NCBI GenBank assembly: GCA_949752795.1
Contig: CATKHW010000562.1
Location: 62,001-126,000 of the forward strand
Length of the DNA: 64,000 nucleotides
Direction: 5' to 3'
Origin: Hyperoodon ampullatus
Taxonomy: Eukaryota; Chordata; Mammalia; Artiodactyla; Ziphiidae
A program made the translations under genes and the position numbers. The notes below the pieces were generated by a model, which was not told the DNA's origin, made no database searches, and saw only the letters and a list, made by a program, of their open reading frames with translations. Every line of letters begins with the position of its first letter. Within the stretch, counting starts at the first letter, position 1. This document shows, piece after piece, positions 22,589-34,752 of the stretch.

Positions 22589-24326
22589 AAAAAGTTCGTA
22601 TGCGTTTTCTCCTGAATATATTCAGGAGAAAACACATACGCCATTTGTGGCCAAGCAAGGAAGCGGGCAATGCAAATCTGCACTACAAAGAAGTATCACT
22701 TCCCACCGGTCAAAAGGGACATCCACAAAATGTGTAAAATCGAGAAAGGCAAGACAGGCCCTGGAGAACAGGGATCCTTGTTATGCTGATGGGCGGGATG
22801 TAAATTGCCAACTGCCTCTCTGGAGGAGTGCATTGTGTTCCCTAAAACAAGTAAAGAACAGAGCTACAGAGCCAAGGGCACTTCGAGTCTAGGGAATATA
22901 CCTTGGGAAAACTGAAAATCAATAAGACAGAGCCACCCCAAAATTTAGGGCTGCACTGCTTACAAGGACCTCAACTTGGGTACACCTTAAATATCCCAGG
23001 AAATATAAAAATGGTTCAAAAAATTGTGGTACCTACGTACGATGGAATATCCCTCAGCCATGAAATCAATGTCATAAGACCAGTAGCAGCAAAATGGGTG
23101 GATTCAGGTACGATGATTCTAAGTGAAATAAGTCACACAGAAAAAGAAACTTATCATAAGATATCACTTATGAAGATCCTGTAAACATGGCTACACTTGA
23201 ACTGAGTTAGGAAAGAGAACAGTGTCTCACATTTAGAAAACACTCTTATGCCTGCTAAGGGGGAAGGAGAGGTGGGGTGATGCATAAAACGGGAGTTTGA
23301 TATAAGCACAGGTACCGTTCAAAAAACCAACTATGGAATAGACAAGACCTACACCTTCCTCAGTCAAAGGGACTCAAAACCCCATATTTCCCGCAAAGGA
23401 ATATATCTGACTAGTAAGAATCTTAAAACCTATGTATTGATATGTCTCCATAAGGGAATCAAGTGTGTCTAGACTGGCATAAACATGGCAGCGAGAATCA
23501 GCTCAAACCCACTATAAAAAGGAATTTCAAAAACAAAACAAAAAACTGGGAAATTCTTTACAATTCCTTCAGGGTCTCTGATGAAACCTGGAATGACCCT
23601 ATCTAAAACGACAGCTGGATTTTGCATAAGGTTGGACACTTGGGACTGAGACGATTGGTGAATTTGGGTGAGCAAATGCAGACCCTTTAAAGCACAAATG
23701 CCTGGCACCCATTCCATGGGTCCAAACTCTCCAGGTTGAAGGGAAGATTACTACAGCTATAACATGTACGGAAAACCTAGAGAATGGACACAATGTGAAT
23801 ACGAATGGTTTCTAAAACTCAACGAATAGTCCCTCTCCTGGTGCTCCGGTTGGACTTTCCATCTGCTTTACTATCAATCTCCCAAATTGGAGAGACAGCC
23901 CCTTTAACCTCCTGGTTCGCACAGGTTTCCAATTTGGCAGAGGATGAAAGGGAAGAGGGAGAACCAATGAGAGAGTAACTGTTAGGCATTTGGACGGGCA
24001 CATATCACTCTAACTTCCCGGCAGGAAGAAGAATTAACAAAAGTCTCAGCCCCCCACCGGGAACCAGCATAGGTCCTGAACCAAAATTTTGGACTTGCGG
24101 TCAGCTCACAAAAAAACGAGTTGAAAAATGGAGCTCAGGGGCACAGCAATTCACAAACTGGCCGAGTAATAAAGGACAACTATCGTCCAAAAATCTGTTG
24201 AGGGAAGGCAACAAGGTGGACTTGAAAGCGAGGCAGAATAGCAGGAAACAGATTTCAAGAAGTACGTTGGAATCGCCTTTAAAGCACAGGAAGAGGGGCA
24301 CAATTTCGACAATGATGCACTTGGCC
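22589..24326 (+). repeat. Monomer 14, type B2 (second copy)
   Basis: It repeats monomer 9 including the degraded palindrome and the type A conversion tract (about 23,253-23,396). The conversion therefore predates the 8,686-bp duplication. Confidence 0.94.
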
Positions 24327-26064
24327 AAAAAGGGCGTATGCGTTTTCTCCTGAATATATTCAGGAGAAAACGCATACGGCCTTTTTGGCCTAGCAAGCAA
24401 GCGGGCCATGCAAATCTGCACTGCAAAGAAGTATCACTTCCCACCTGTCAAAAGGGACATCAACAAAATGTGTAAAAATCAGAAAGGCAAGACAGGCCCT
24501 GGAGAACAGGGAGCCTTGTTATGCTGATGGGCGGGATGTAAATTGCCAACTGCCTCTCTGGAGGAGTACATTGTGTTCCCTAAAACAAGTAAAGAACAGA
24601 GCTACAGAGCCAAGGGCACTTCCAGTCTAGGGAATATACGTTGGGAAAACTGAAAATCAATAAGACAGAGGCACCCCAAAATTTAGGGCTGCACTGCTTA
24701 CAAGGACCTCAACTTGGGTACACCTTAAATATCCCAGGAAATATAAAAATGGTTCAAAAAATTGTGGTACATACGTACGATGGAATACCCCTCAGCCATG
24801 AAATCAATGTCATAAGACCAGTAGCAGCAAAATGGGTGGATTCAGGTATGATGATTCTAAGTGAAATAAGTCACAGAGAAAAAGAAACTTATCATAAGAT
24901 ATCACTTATGAAGATCCTGTAAACATGGCTACACTTGAACTGAGTTAGGAAAGAGAACAGTGTCTCACATTTAGAAAACACTCTTATGCCTGCTTAAGGG
25001 AGAAGGAGAGGTGGGGTGATGCATAAAACCAGAGTTTGATATAAGCACAGGTACCGTTCCAAAAACCAACTATGGAATAGACAAGACCTACACCTTCCTC
25101 AGTGAAAGGGACTCAAAACCCCATATTTCCCGCAGAGGAATATATCTGACTAGTAAGAATCTTAAAACCTATGTATTGATATGTCTCCGTAAGGGAATCA
25201 AGTGTGTCTAGACTGGCATAAACATGGCAGCGAGAATCAGCTCAAACCCACTATAAAAAGGAATTTCAAAAACAAAACGAAAAAACTGGGAAATTCTTTA
25301 CAATTCCTTCAGGGTCTCTGATGAAACCTGAAAGACTCTATCTACAATGACAGCTGGATGTGGCCTAAGGAGGGACACTTGGGACTGAGACGATTGGTGA
25401 GATTGGGTGAGCAAATGCAGACCCTTTAAAGCACAAATGCCTGGCACCCATTCCATGGGTCCCAACTCTCCAGGTTGAAGGGAATATTACTACAGCTATA
25501 ACATGTACGGGAAACTTAGAGAATGGACACACTGTGAATATGAAAGGTTTCTAAAACTCAACGAATAGTCCCTCTCCTGGTGCTCTGGTTTGACTTTCCA
25601 TCTGCTTCACTATCAACCTCCCAACTTGGAGAGACAGCCCCTTTAACCTCCTGGTTCACACAGGTAGCCAATTTGGCAGAGGATGAAAGGGAAAAGGGAG
25701 AACCAATGAGAGAGTAGCTGTTAGGCATTTGGACGGGCACATATTACTCTAACTTCCCGGCAGGAAGAAGAATTAACCAAAGTCTCAGCCACCCACCGGG
25801 AACCAATATAGATCCGGAACCAAAATTTTGGACTTGCGGTCAGCTCACCAAAAACGAGTTGAAAAATGGAGCTCAGGGGCACAGCAATTCACAAACTGGC
25901 CGAGTAATAAAGGACAACTATCGTCCAAAAATCTGTTGAGGGAAGGCAACGAGGCGGACTTGAAAGCGAGGCACAATAGCAGGAAACAGATTTCAAGAGG
26001 TACGTTGGAATCGCCTTTAAAGCACAGGAAGAGGGGCACAACTTCGACAATGATGCACTTGGTC
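24327..26064 (+). repeat. Monomer 15, type X4
   Basis: It matches monomer 10, including CATACGGCC in the palindrome and CATCAACAAAATG. It is taken as the first monomer of the pentamer array. Confidence 0.94.
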
Positions 26065-27800
26065 AAAAAGGGCGTATGCGTTTTCTCCTGAATATATTCA
26101 GGAGAAAACGCATACGCCCTTTTTGGCCAAGCAAGCAAGCGGGCAATGCAAATCTGCACTACAAAGAAGCATCACTTCCCACCGGTCAAAAGGGACATCC
26201 ACAAAATGTGTAAAATCCAGAAAGGCAAGACAGGCCCTGGAGAACAGGAGCCTTGTTATGCTGATGGGCGGGATGTAAATTGCCAACTGCCTCTGTGGAG
26301 GAGTTCATTGTGTTCCCTAAAACAAGTAAAGAACAGAGCTACAGAGCCAAGGGCACTTCCAGTCTAGGGAATATACCTTGGGAAAACTGAATATCAATAA
26401 GACAGAGCCACCCCAAAATTTAGGGCTGCACTGCTTACAAGGACCTCAACTTGGGTACACCGTAAATATCCCAGGAAATATAAAAATGGTTCAAAAAATG
26501 GTGGTACTTACGTACGATGGAATATCCCTCAGCCATGAAATCAATGTCATAAGACCAGTAGAAGCAAAATGGGTGGATTCAGGTACGATGATTCTAAGTG
26601 AAATAAGTCACACAGAAAAAGAAAGTTATCATAAGATATCACTTATGAAGATCCTGTAAACATGGCTACACTTGAACTGAGTTAGGAAAGAGAAGAGTGT
26701 CTCACATTTAGAAAACACTCTTATGCCTGCTTAAGGGGAAGGAGAGGTGGGGTGATGCACAAAACCAGAGTTTGATATAAGCACAGGTACCGTTCCAAAA
26801 ACCAACTCTGGAATAGACAAGACCTACAGCTTCCTCAGTGAAAGGGAGTCCAATCCCCATATTTCCCGCAGAGGAATATATCTGACTAGTAAGAATCTTA
26901 AAAACTATGTATTGATATGTCTCCGTAAGGGAATCAAGTGTGTCTAGACTGGCATAAACATGGCAGCGAGAATCAGCTCAAACCCACTATAAAAAGGAAT
27001 TTCAAAAACAAAACAAAAAAAATGGGAAATTCTTTACAATTCCTTCAGGGTCTCTGATGAAACCTGGTATGGCCATATCTACAATGACAGCTGGATGTGG
27101 CATAAGGCTGGACACTTGGGACTGAGAGTATTGGTGAGATTGGGTGAGCAAATGCAGACCCTTTAAAGAACAAATGCCTGGCACAGATTCCATGGGTCCC
27201 AACTCTCCAGGTTGAAGGGAATATTACTACAGCGATAACATGTACGGGAAACTTAGAGAACGGACACACTGTGAATACGAAAGGTTTCTAAAACTCAACG
27301 AATAGTCTCTCTCCTGGTGCTCCGGTTTGACTTTCCATCTGGTTTACTATCAACCTCCCAACTTGGAGGGACGGCCCCTTTAACCTCCTGGTTCGCACGG
27401 GTTGCCAATTTGGCAGAGAATGAAAGGGAAGAGGGAGAACCAATGAGAGAGTAGCTGTTAGGCATTTGGACGGGCACATATCACTCTAATTTCCCGGCAA
27501 GAAGAAGAATTAACCAAAGACTCAGCCACCCACAGGAGCCAGTATAGGTCCTGAACCAAAATTTTGGACTTGCGGTCAGCTCACAAAAAACGAGTTGAAA
27601 AATGGAACTCAGGGGCACAGCAATTCACAAACTGGCCGAGTAATAAAGGACAATTATCGTCCAAAAATCTGTTGAGGGAAGGTAACGAGGCGGACTTGAA
27701 AGCGAGGCAGAATAGCAGGAAACAGATTTCAAGAGGTACGTTGGAATCGCCTTTAAAGCACAGGAAGAGGGGCCCAACTTCGACAATGATGCACTTGGCC
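26065..27800 (+). repeat. Monomer 16, type X5
   Basis: It matches monomer 11. Length is 1,736 bp, the core palindrome is perfect, and it carries the one-base deletion GAACAGGAGCC. C at 27,636 differs from A at 18,950 in monomer 11. Confidence 0.94.
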
Positions 27801-29537
27801 AAAAAGGGCGTATGCGTTTTCTCCTAAATATATTCAGGAGAAAACACATATGCCCTTTTTGGCCAAGCAAGCAAGCGGGCAATGCAAATCTGCACTACAA
27901 AGAAGTATCACTTCCCACCGGTCAAAAGGGACATCCACAAAATGTGTAAAAACCAGAAAGTCAAGACAGGCCCTGGAGAACAGGGAGCCTTGTTATGCTG
28001 ATGGGCGGGATGTAAATTGCCAACTGCCTCTCTGGAGGAGTGCATTGTGTTCCCTAAAACAAGTAAAGGACAGAGCTACAGAGCCAAGGTCACTTCCAGT
28101 CTAGGGAATATACCTAAGGAAAACTGAAAATCAATAAGACAGAGCCACCTCAAAATTTAGGGCTGCACTGCTTACAAGAACCTCAACTTGGGTACACCTT
28201 AAATATCCCAGGAAATATAAAAATGGTTCAAAAAATTGTGGTACTTACGTACGATGCAATATCCCTCAGCCATGAAATCAATGTCATAAGACCAGTAGCA
28301 GCAAAATGGGTGGATTCAGGTACGATGATTCTAAGTGAAATAAGTCACACAGAAAAAGAAAGTTATCATAAGATATCACTTATGAAGATCCTGTAAACAT
28401 GGCTACACTTGAACTGAGTTAGGAAAGAGAAGAGTGTCTCACATTTAGAAAACACTCTTATGCCTGCTTAAGGGGAAGGAGAGGTGGGGTGATGCACAAA
28501 ACCAGAGTTTGATATAAGCACAGGTACCGTTCCAAAAACCAACTCTGGAATAGACAAGACCTACAGCTTCCTCAGTGAAAGGGAGTCCAATCCCCATATT
28601 TCCCGCAGAGGAATATATCTGACTAGTAAGAATCTTAAAAACTATGTATTGATATGTCTCCGTAAGGGAATCAAGTGTGTCTAGACTGGCATAAACATGG
28701 CAGCGAGAATCAGCTCAAACCCACTATAAAAAGGAATTTCAAAAACAAAACAAAAAAAATGGGAAATTCTTTACAATTCCTTCAGGGTCTCTGATGAAAC
28801 CTGGTATGGCCATATCTACAATGACAGCTGGATGTGGCATAAGGCTGGACACTTGGGACTGAGAGTATTGGTGAGATTGGGTGAGCAAATGCAGACCCTT
28901 TAAAGAACAAATGCCTGGCACAGATTCCATGGGTCCCAACTCTCCAGGTTGAAGGGAATATTACTACAGCGATAACATGTACGGGAAACTTAGAGAACGG
29001 ACACACTGTGAATACGAAAGGTTTCTAAAACTCAACGAATAGTCTCTCTCCTGGTGCTCCGGTTTGACTTTCCATCTGGTTTACTATCAACCTCCCAACT
29101 TGGAGGGACGGCCCCTTTAACCTCCTGGTTCGCACAGGTTGCCAATTTGGCAGAGAATGAAAGGGAAGAGGGAGAACCAATGAGAGAGTAGCTGTTAGGC
29201 ATTTGGACGGGCACATATCACTCTAATTTCCCGGCAAGAAGAAGAATTAACCAAAGACTCAGCAACCCACAGGAGCCAGTATAGGTCCTGAACCAAAATT
29301 TTGGACTTGCGGTCAGCTCACAAAAAACGAGTTGAAAAATGGAACTCAGGGGCACAGCAATTCACAAACTGGCCGAGTAATAAAGGACAATTATCGTCCA
29401 AAAATCTGTTGAGGGAAGGTAACGAGGCGGACTTGAAAGCGAGGCAGAATAGCAGGAAACAGATTTCAAGAGGTACGTTGGAATCGCCTTTAAAGCACAG
29501 GAAGAGGGGCCCAACTTCGACAATGATGCACTTGGCC
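27801..29537 (+). repeat. Monomer 17, type X1
   Basis: It is X1 throughout, including the GGGGCCCAACTTC end. It shows what monomer 12 would look like without its D-type terminus. The right palindrome arm has lost both CpGs (CACATATGCC). Confidence 0.94.
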
Positions 29538-31276
29538 AAAAAGGGCGTATGCGTTTTCTCCTAAATATATTCAGGAGAAAACACATATGCCCTTTTTGGC
29601 CAAGCAAGCAAGCGGGCAATGCAAATCTTCACTACAAAGAAGTATCACTTCCCACCGGTCAAAAGGGACATCCACAAAATGTGTAAAAACCAGAAAGTCA
29701 AGACAGGCCCTGGAGAACAGGGAGCCTTGTTATGCTGATGGGCGGGATGTAAATTGCCAACTGCCTCTCTGGAGGAGTGCATTGTGTTCCCTAAAACAAG
29801 TAAAGGACAGAGCTACAGAGCCAAGGGCACTTCCAGTCTAGGGAATATACCTAAGGAAAACTGAAAATCAATAAGACAGAGCCACCTCAAAATTTAGGGC
29901 TGCACTGCTTACAAGAACCTCAACTTGGGTACACCTTAAATATCCCAGGAAATATAAAAATGGTTCAAAAAATTGTGGTACTTACGTACGATGCAATATC
30001 CCTCAGCCATGAAATCAATGTCATAAGACCAGTAGCAGCAAAATGGGTGGATTCAGGTACGATGATTCTAAGTGAAATAAGTCACTCAGAAAAAGAAATT
30101 TATCATAAGATATCACTTATGAAGATCCTGTAAACATGGCTACACTTGAACTGAGTTAGGAAAGAGAAGAGTGTCTCACATTTAGAAAACACTCTTATGC
30201 CTGCTTAAGGGGGAAGAAGAGGTGGGGTGATGCACAAAACCAGAGTTTGATATAAGCACAGGTACAGTTCCAAAAAACAACTCTGGAATAGACAAGACCT
30301 ACAGCTTCTTCAGTGAAAGGGACTCAAAACCACATATTTCCCGCAGAGGAATATATCTGACTACTAAGAAACTTAAAACCTGTGTATTGATATGTCTCCA
30401 TAAGGGAATCAAGTGTGTCTAGACTGGCATAAACATGGCAGCGAGAATCAGCTCAAACCCACTATAAAAAGGAATTTCAAAAACAAAACGAAAAAACTGG
30501 GAAATTCTTTACAATTCCTTCAGGGTCTCTGATGAAACCTGGAATGACTCTATCTACAATGACAGCTGGATGTGGCCTAAGGAGGGACACTTGTGACTGA
30601 GACGATTGGTGAGATTGGGTGAGCAAATGCAGACCCTTTAAAGCACAAATGCCTGGCACCCATTCCATGGGTCCCAACTCTCCAGGTTGAAGGGAATATT
30701 ACTATAGCTATAACATGTACGGGAAACTTAGAGAATGGACACACTGTGAATATGAAAGGTTTCTAAAACTCAACGAATAGTCCCTCTCCTGGTGCTCTGG
30801 TTTGACTTTCCATCTGCTTCACTATCAACCTCCCAACTTGGAGAGACAGCCCCTTTAACCTCCTGGTTCACACAGGTAGCCAATTTCGCAGAGGATGAAA
30901 GGGAAAAGGGAGAACCAATGAGAGAGTAGCTGCTAGGCATTTGGACGGGCACATATTACTCTAACTTCCCGGCAGGAAGAAGAATTAACCAAAGTCTCAG
31001 CCACCCACCGGGAACCAGTATAGATCCTGAACCAAAATTTTGGACTTGCGGTCACCTCACCAAAAACGAGTTGAAAAATGGAGCTCAGGGGCACAGCAAT
31101 TCACAAACTGGCCGAGTAATAAAGGACAACTATCGTCCAAAAATCTGTTGAGGGAAGGCAACGAGGCCGACTTGAAAGCGAGGCAGAATAGCAGGAAACA
31201 GATTTCAAGAGGTACGTTGGAATCGCCTTTAAAGCACAGGAAGAGGGGCACAACTTCGACAATGATGCACTTGGTC
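29538..31276 (+). repeat. Monomer 18, type X2
   Basis: The first half resembles X1, with ATCTTCACTAC near 29,625 and GTCACTCAGAAAAAG near 30,081. The second half resembles X4 (GCCTAAGGAGGG, CTTCACTATC, CACACAGGTAGCC). Private X2 marks are GGTACAGTTCC near 30,261, AATTTCGCAGAGG near 30,883 and GGTCACCTCACC near 31,050. Length is 1,739 bp. Confidence 0.94.
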
Positions 31277-33014
31277 AAAAAGGGCGTATGTGTTTTCTCC
31301 TGAATATATTCAGGAGAAAACGCATACGCCCTTTTTGGCCAAGCAAGCAAGCGGGCAATGCAAATCTGCACTACAAAGAAGCATCACTTCCCACCGGTCA
31401 AAAGGGACATCCACAAAATGTGTAAAATCCAGAAAGGCAAGACAGGCCCTGGAGAACAGGAGCCTTGTTATGCTGATGGGCGGGATGCAAATTGCCAACT
31501 GCCTCTGTGGAGGAGTTCATTGTGTTCCCTAAAACAAGTAAAGAACACAGCTACAGAGCCAAGGGCACTTCCAGTCTAGGGAATATACCTTGGGAAAACT
31601 GAAAATCAATAATACAGAGCAACCCCAAAATTTAGGGCTGCACTGCTTACAAGGACCTCAACTTGGGTACACCTTAAATATCCCAGGAAATATAAAAATG
31701 GTTCAAAAAATTGTGGTACATACGTACGATGGAATACCCCTCAGCCATGAAATCAATGTCATAAGACCAGTAGCAGCAAAATGGGTGGATTCAGGTACGA
31801 TGATTCTAAGTGAAATAAGTCACACAGAAAAAGAAACTTATCATAAGATATCACTTATGAAGATCCTGTAAACATGGCTACACTTGAACTGAGTTAGGAA
31901 AGAGAACAGTGTCTCACATTTAGAAAACACTCTTATGCCTGCTTAAGGGGGAAGGAGAGGTGGGGTGATGCATAAAACCAGAGTTTGATATAAGCACAGG
32001 TACCGTTCCAAAAACCAACTATGGAATAGACAAGACCTACGCCTTCCTCAGTGAAAGGGACTCAAAACCCCATATTTCCCGCAGAGGAATATATCTGACT
32101 AGTAAGAATCTTAAAACCTGTGTATTGATATGTCTCCATAAGGGAATCAAGTGTGTCTAGACTGGCATAAACATGGCAGCGAGAATCAGCTCAAACCCAC
32201 TTTAAAAAGGAATTTCAAAAACAAAACAAAAAACTGGGAAATTCTTTACAATTCCTTCAGGGTCTCTGATGAAACCTGAAATGACCCTATCTACAACGAC
32301 AGCTGGATGTGGCATAAGGCTGGACACTTGGGACTGAGACGATTGGTGAGATTGGGTGAGCAAATGCAGACCCTTTAAAGCACAAATGCCTGGCACCCAT
32401 TCCATGGGTCCCAACCCTCCAGGTTGAAGGGAATATTACTACAGTTATAACATGTACGGAAAACCTAGAGAACAGACACAATGTGAATACGAAAGGTTTC
32501 TAAAACTGAACGAATAGTCCCTGTCCTGGTGCTCCGGTTTGACTTTCCATCTGCTTTACTATCAATCTCCCAACTTGGAGAGACAGCCCCTTTAACCTCC
32601 TGGTTCGCACAGGTTTCCAATTTGGCAGAGGATGAAAGGGAAGAGGGAGAACCAATGAGAGAGTAGCTGTTAGGCATTTGGACTGGCACATATCACTCTA
32701 ACTTCCCGGCAGGAAGAAGAATTAACAAAAGTCTCAGCCCCCCACCGGGAACCAGCATAGGTCCTGAACCAAAATTTTGGACTTGCGGTCAGCTCACAAA
32801 AAAACGAGTTGAAAAATGGAGCTCAGGGGCACAGCAATTCACAAACTGGCCGAGTAATAAAGGACAACTATCGTCCAAAAATCTGTTGAGGGAAGGCAAC
32901 AAGGTGGACTTGAAAGCGAGGCAGAATAGCAGGAAACAGATTTCAAGAAGTACGTTGGAATCGCCTTTAAAGCACAGGAAGAGGGGCACAACTTCGACAA
33001 TGATGCACTTGGCC
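31277..33014 (+). repeat. Monomer 19, type X3 (mosaic)
   Basis: The left palindrome arm has CGTATGTG, one CpG lost. The first ~300 bp matches X5 including the one-base deletion. The middle matches B1 (AATACAGAGCAACC near 31,611). The second half matches B2 (AGCCCCCCACCGGG near 32,736). The TATA-like motif is changed to CACTTTAAAAAGG near 32,198. GGGATGCAAATTG near 31,483 is an X3 mark. Confidence 0.93.
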
Positions 33015-34752
33015 AAAAAGGGCGTATGCGTTTTCTCCTGAATATATTCAGGAGAAAACGCATACGCCCTTTTTGGCCTAGCAAGCAAGCGGGCCATGCA
33101 AATCTGCACTACAAAGAAGTATCACTTCCCACCTGTCAAAAGGGACATCCACAAAATGTGTAAAAACCAGAAAGGCAAGACAGGCCCTGGAGAACAGGGA
33201 GCCTTGTTATGCTGATGGGCGGGATGTAAATTGCCAACTGCCTCTCTGGAGGAGTGCATTGTGTTCCCTAAAACAAGTAAAGAACAGAGCTACAGAGCCA
33301 AGGGCACTTCCAGTCTAGGGAATATACCTTGGGAAAACTGAAAATCAATAAGACAGAGCCACCCCAAAATTTAGGGCTGCACTGCTTACAAGGACCTCAA
33401 CTTGGGTACACCTTAAATATCCCAGGAAATATAAAAATGGTTCAAAAAATTGTGGTACATACGTACGATGGAATACCCCTCAGCCATGAAATCAATGTCA
33501 TAAGACCAGTAGCAGCAAAATGGGTGGATTCAGGTATGATGATTCTAAGTGAAATAAGTCACAGAGAAAAAGAAACTTATCATAAGATATCACTTATGAA
33601 GATCCTGTAAACATGGCTACACTTGAACTGAGTTATGAAAGAGAACAGTGTCTCACATTTAGAAAACACTCTTATGCCTGCTTAAGGGAGAAGGAGAGGT
33701 GGGGTGATGCATAAAACCAGAGTTTGATATAAGCACAGGTACCGTTCCAAAAACCAACTATGGAATAGACAAGACCTACACCTTCCTCAGTGAAAGGGAC
33801 TCAAAACCCCATATTTCCCGCAGAGGAATATATCTGACTAGTAAGAATCTTAAAACCTATGTATTGATATGTCTCCGTAAGGGAATCAAGTGTGTCTAGA
33901 CTGGCATAAACATGGCAGCGAGAATCAGCTCAAACCCACTATAAAAAGGAATTTCAAAAACAAAACGAAAAAACTGGGAAATTCTTTACAATTCCTTCAG
34001 GGTCTCTGATGAAACCTGAAAGACTCTATCTACAATGACAGCTGGATGTGGCCTAAGGAGGGACACTTGGGACTGAGACGATTGGTGAGATTGGGTGAGC
34101 AAATGCAGACCCTTTAAAGCACAAATGCCTGGCACCCATTCCATGGGTCCCAACTCTCCAGGTTGAAGGGAATATTACTACAGCTATAACATGTACGGGA
34201 AACTTAGAGAATGGACACACTGTGAATATGAAAGGTTTCTAAAACTCAACGAATAGTCCCTCTCCTGGTGCTCTGGTTTGACTTTCCATCTGCTTCACTA
34301 TCAACCTCCCAACTTGGAGAGACAGCCCCTTTAACCTCCTGGTTCACACAGGTAGCCAATTTGGCAGAGGATGAAAGGGAAAACGGAGAACCAATGAGAG
34401 AGTAGCTGTTAGGCATTTGGACGGGCACATATTACTCTAACTTCCCGGCAGGAAGAAGAATTAACCAAAGTCTCAGCCACCCACCGGGAACCAATATAGA
34501 TCCGGAACCAAAATTTTGGACTTGCGGTCAGCTCACCAAAAACGAGTTGAAAAATGGAGCTCAGGGGCACAGCAATTCACAAACTGGCCGAGTAATAAAG
34601 GACAACTATCGTCCAAAAATCTGTTGAGGGAAGGCAACGAGGCGGACTTGAAAGCGAGGCACAATAGCAGGAAACAGATTTCAAGAGGTACGTTGGAATC
34701 GCCTTTAAAGCACAGGAAGAGGGGCACAACTTCGACAATGATGCACTTGGTC
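33015..34752 (+). repeat. Monomer 20, type X4
   Basis: The 60-bp core is perfect, with the GGCCTAGC flank. Private T at 33,636 (GAGTTATGAAAG). GGGAAAACGGAG near 34,377 is shared with monomer 29 but not with 24, 10 or 15. This is useful for ordering the exchanges. Confidence 0.94.

Larger units (their letters stand above)
12122..29466 (+). repeat. Tandem duplication of an 8,686-bp five-monomer unit (B1-B2-X4-X5-X1)
   Basis: Monomers 8-12 and 13-17 have the same type order. Every landmark I compared between about 12.1-20.8 kb and 20.8-29.5 kb is shifted by 8,686 bp. The only difference I noticed is A at 18,950 against C at 27,636. Near its 3' end monomer 12 switches from X1 sequence to the terminal sequence of monomer 7 (type D). 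This places the recombination join at 20,780-20,808, which corresponds to 12,094-12,122 on the left. The near-identity means either a very recent unequal exchange or an assembly duplication. Confidence 0.9.
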
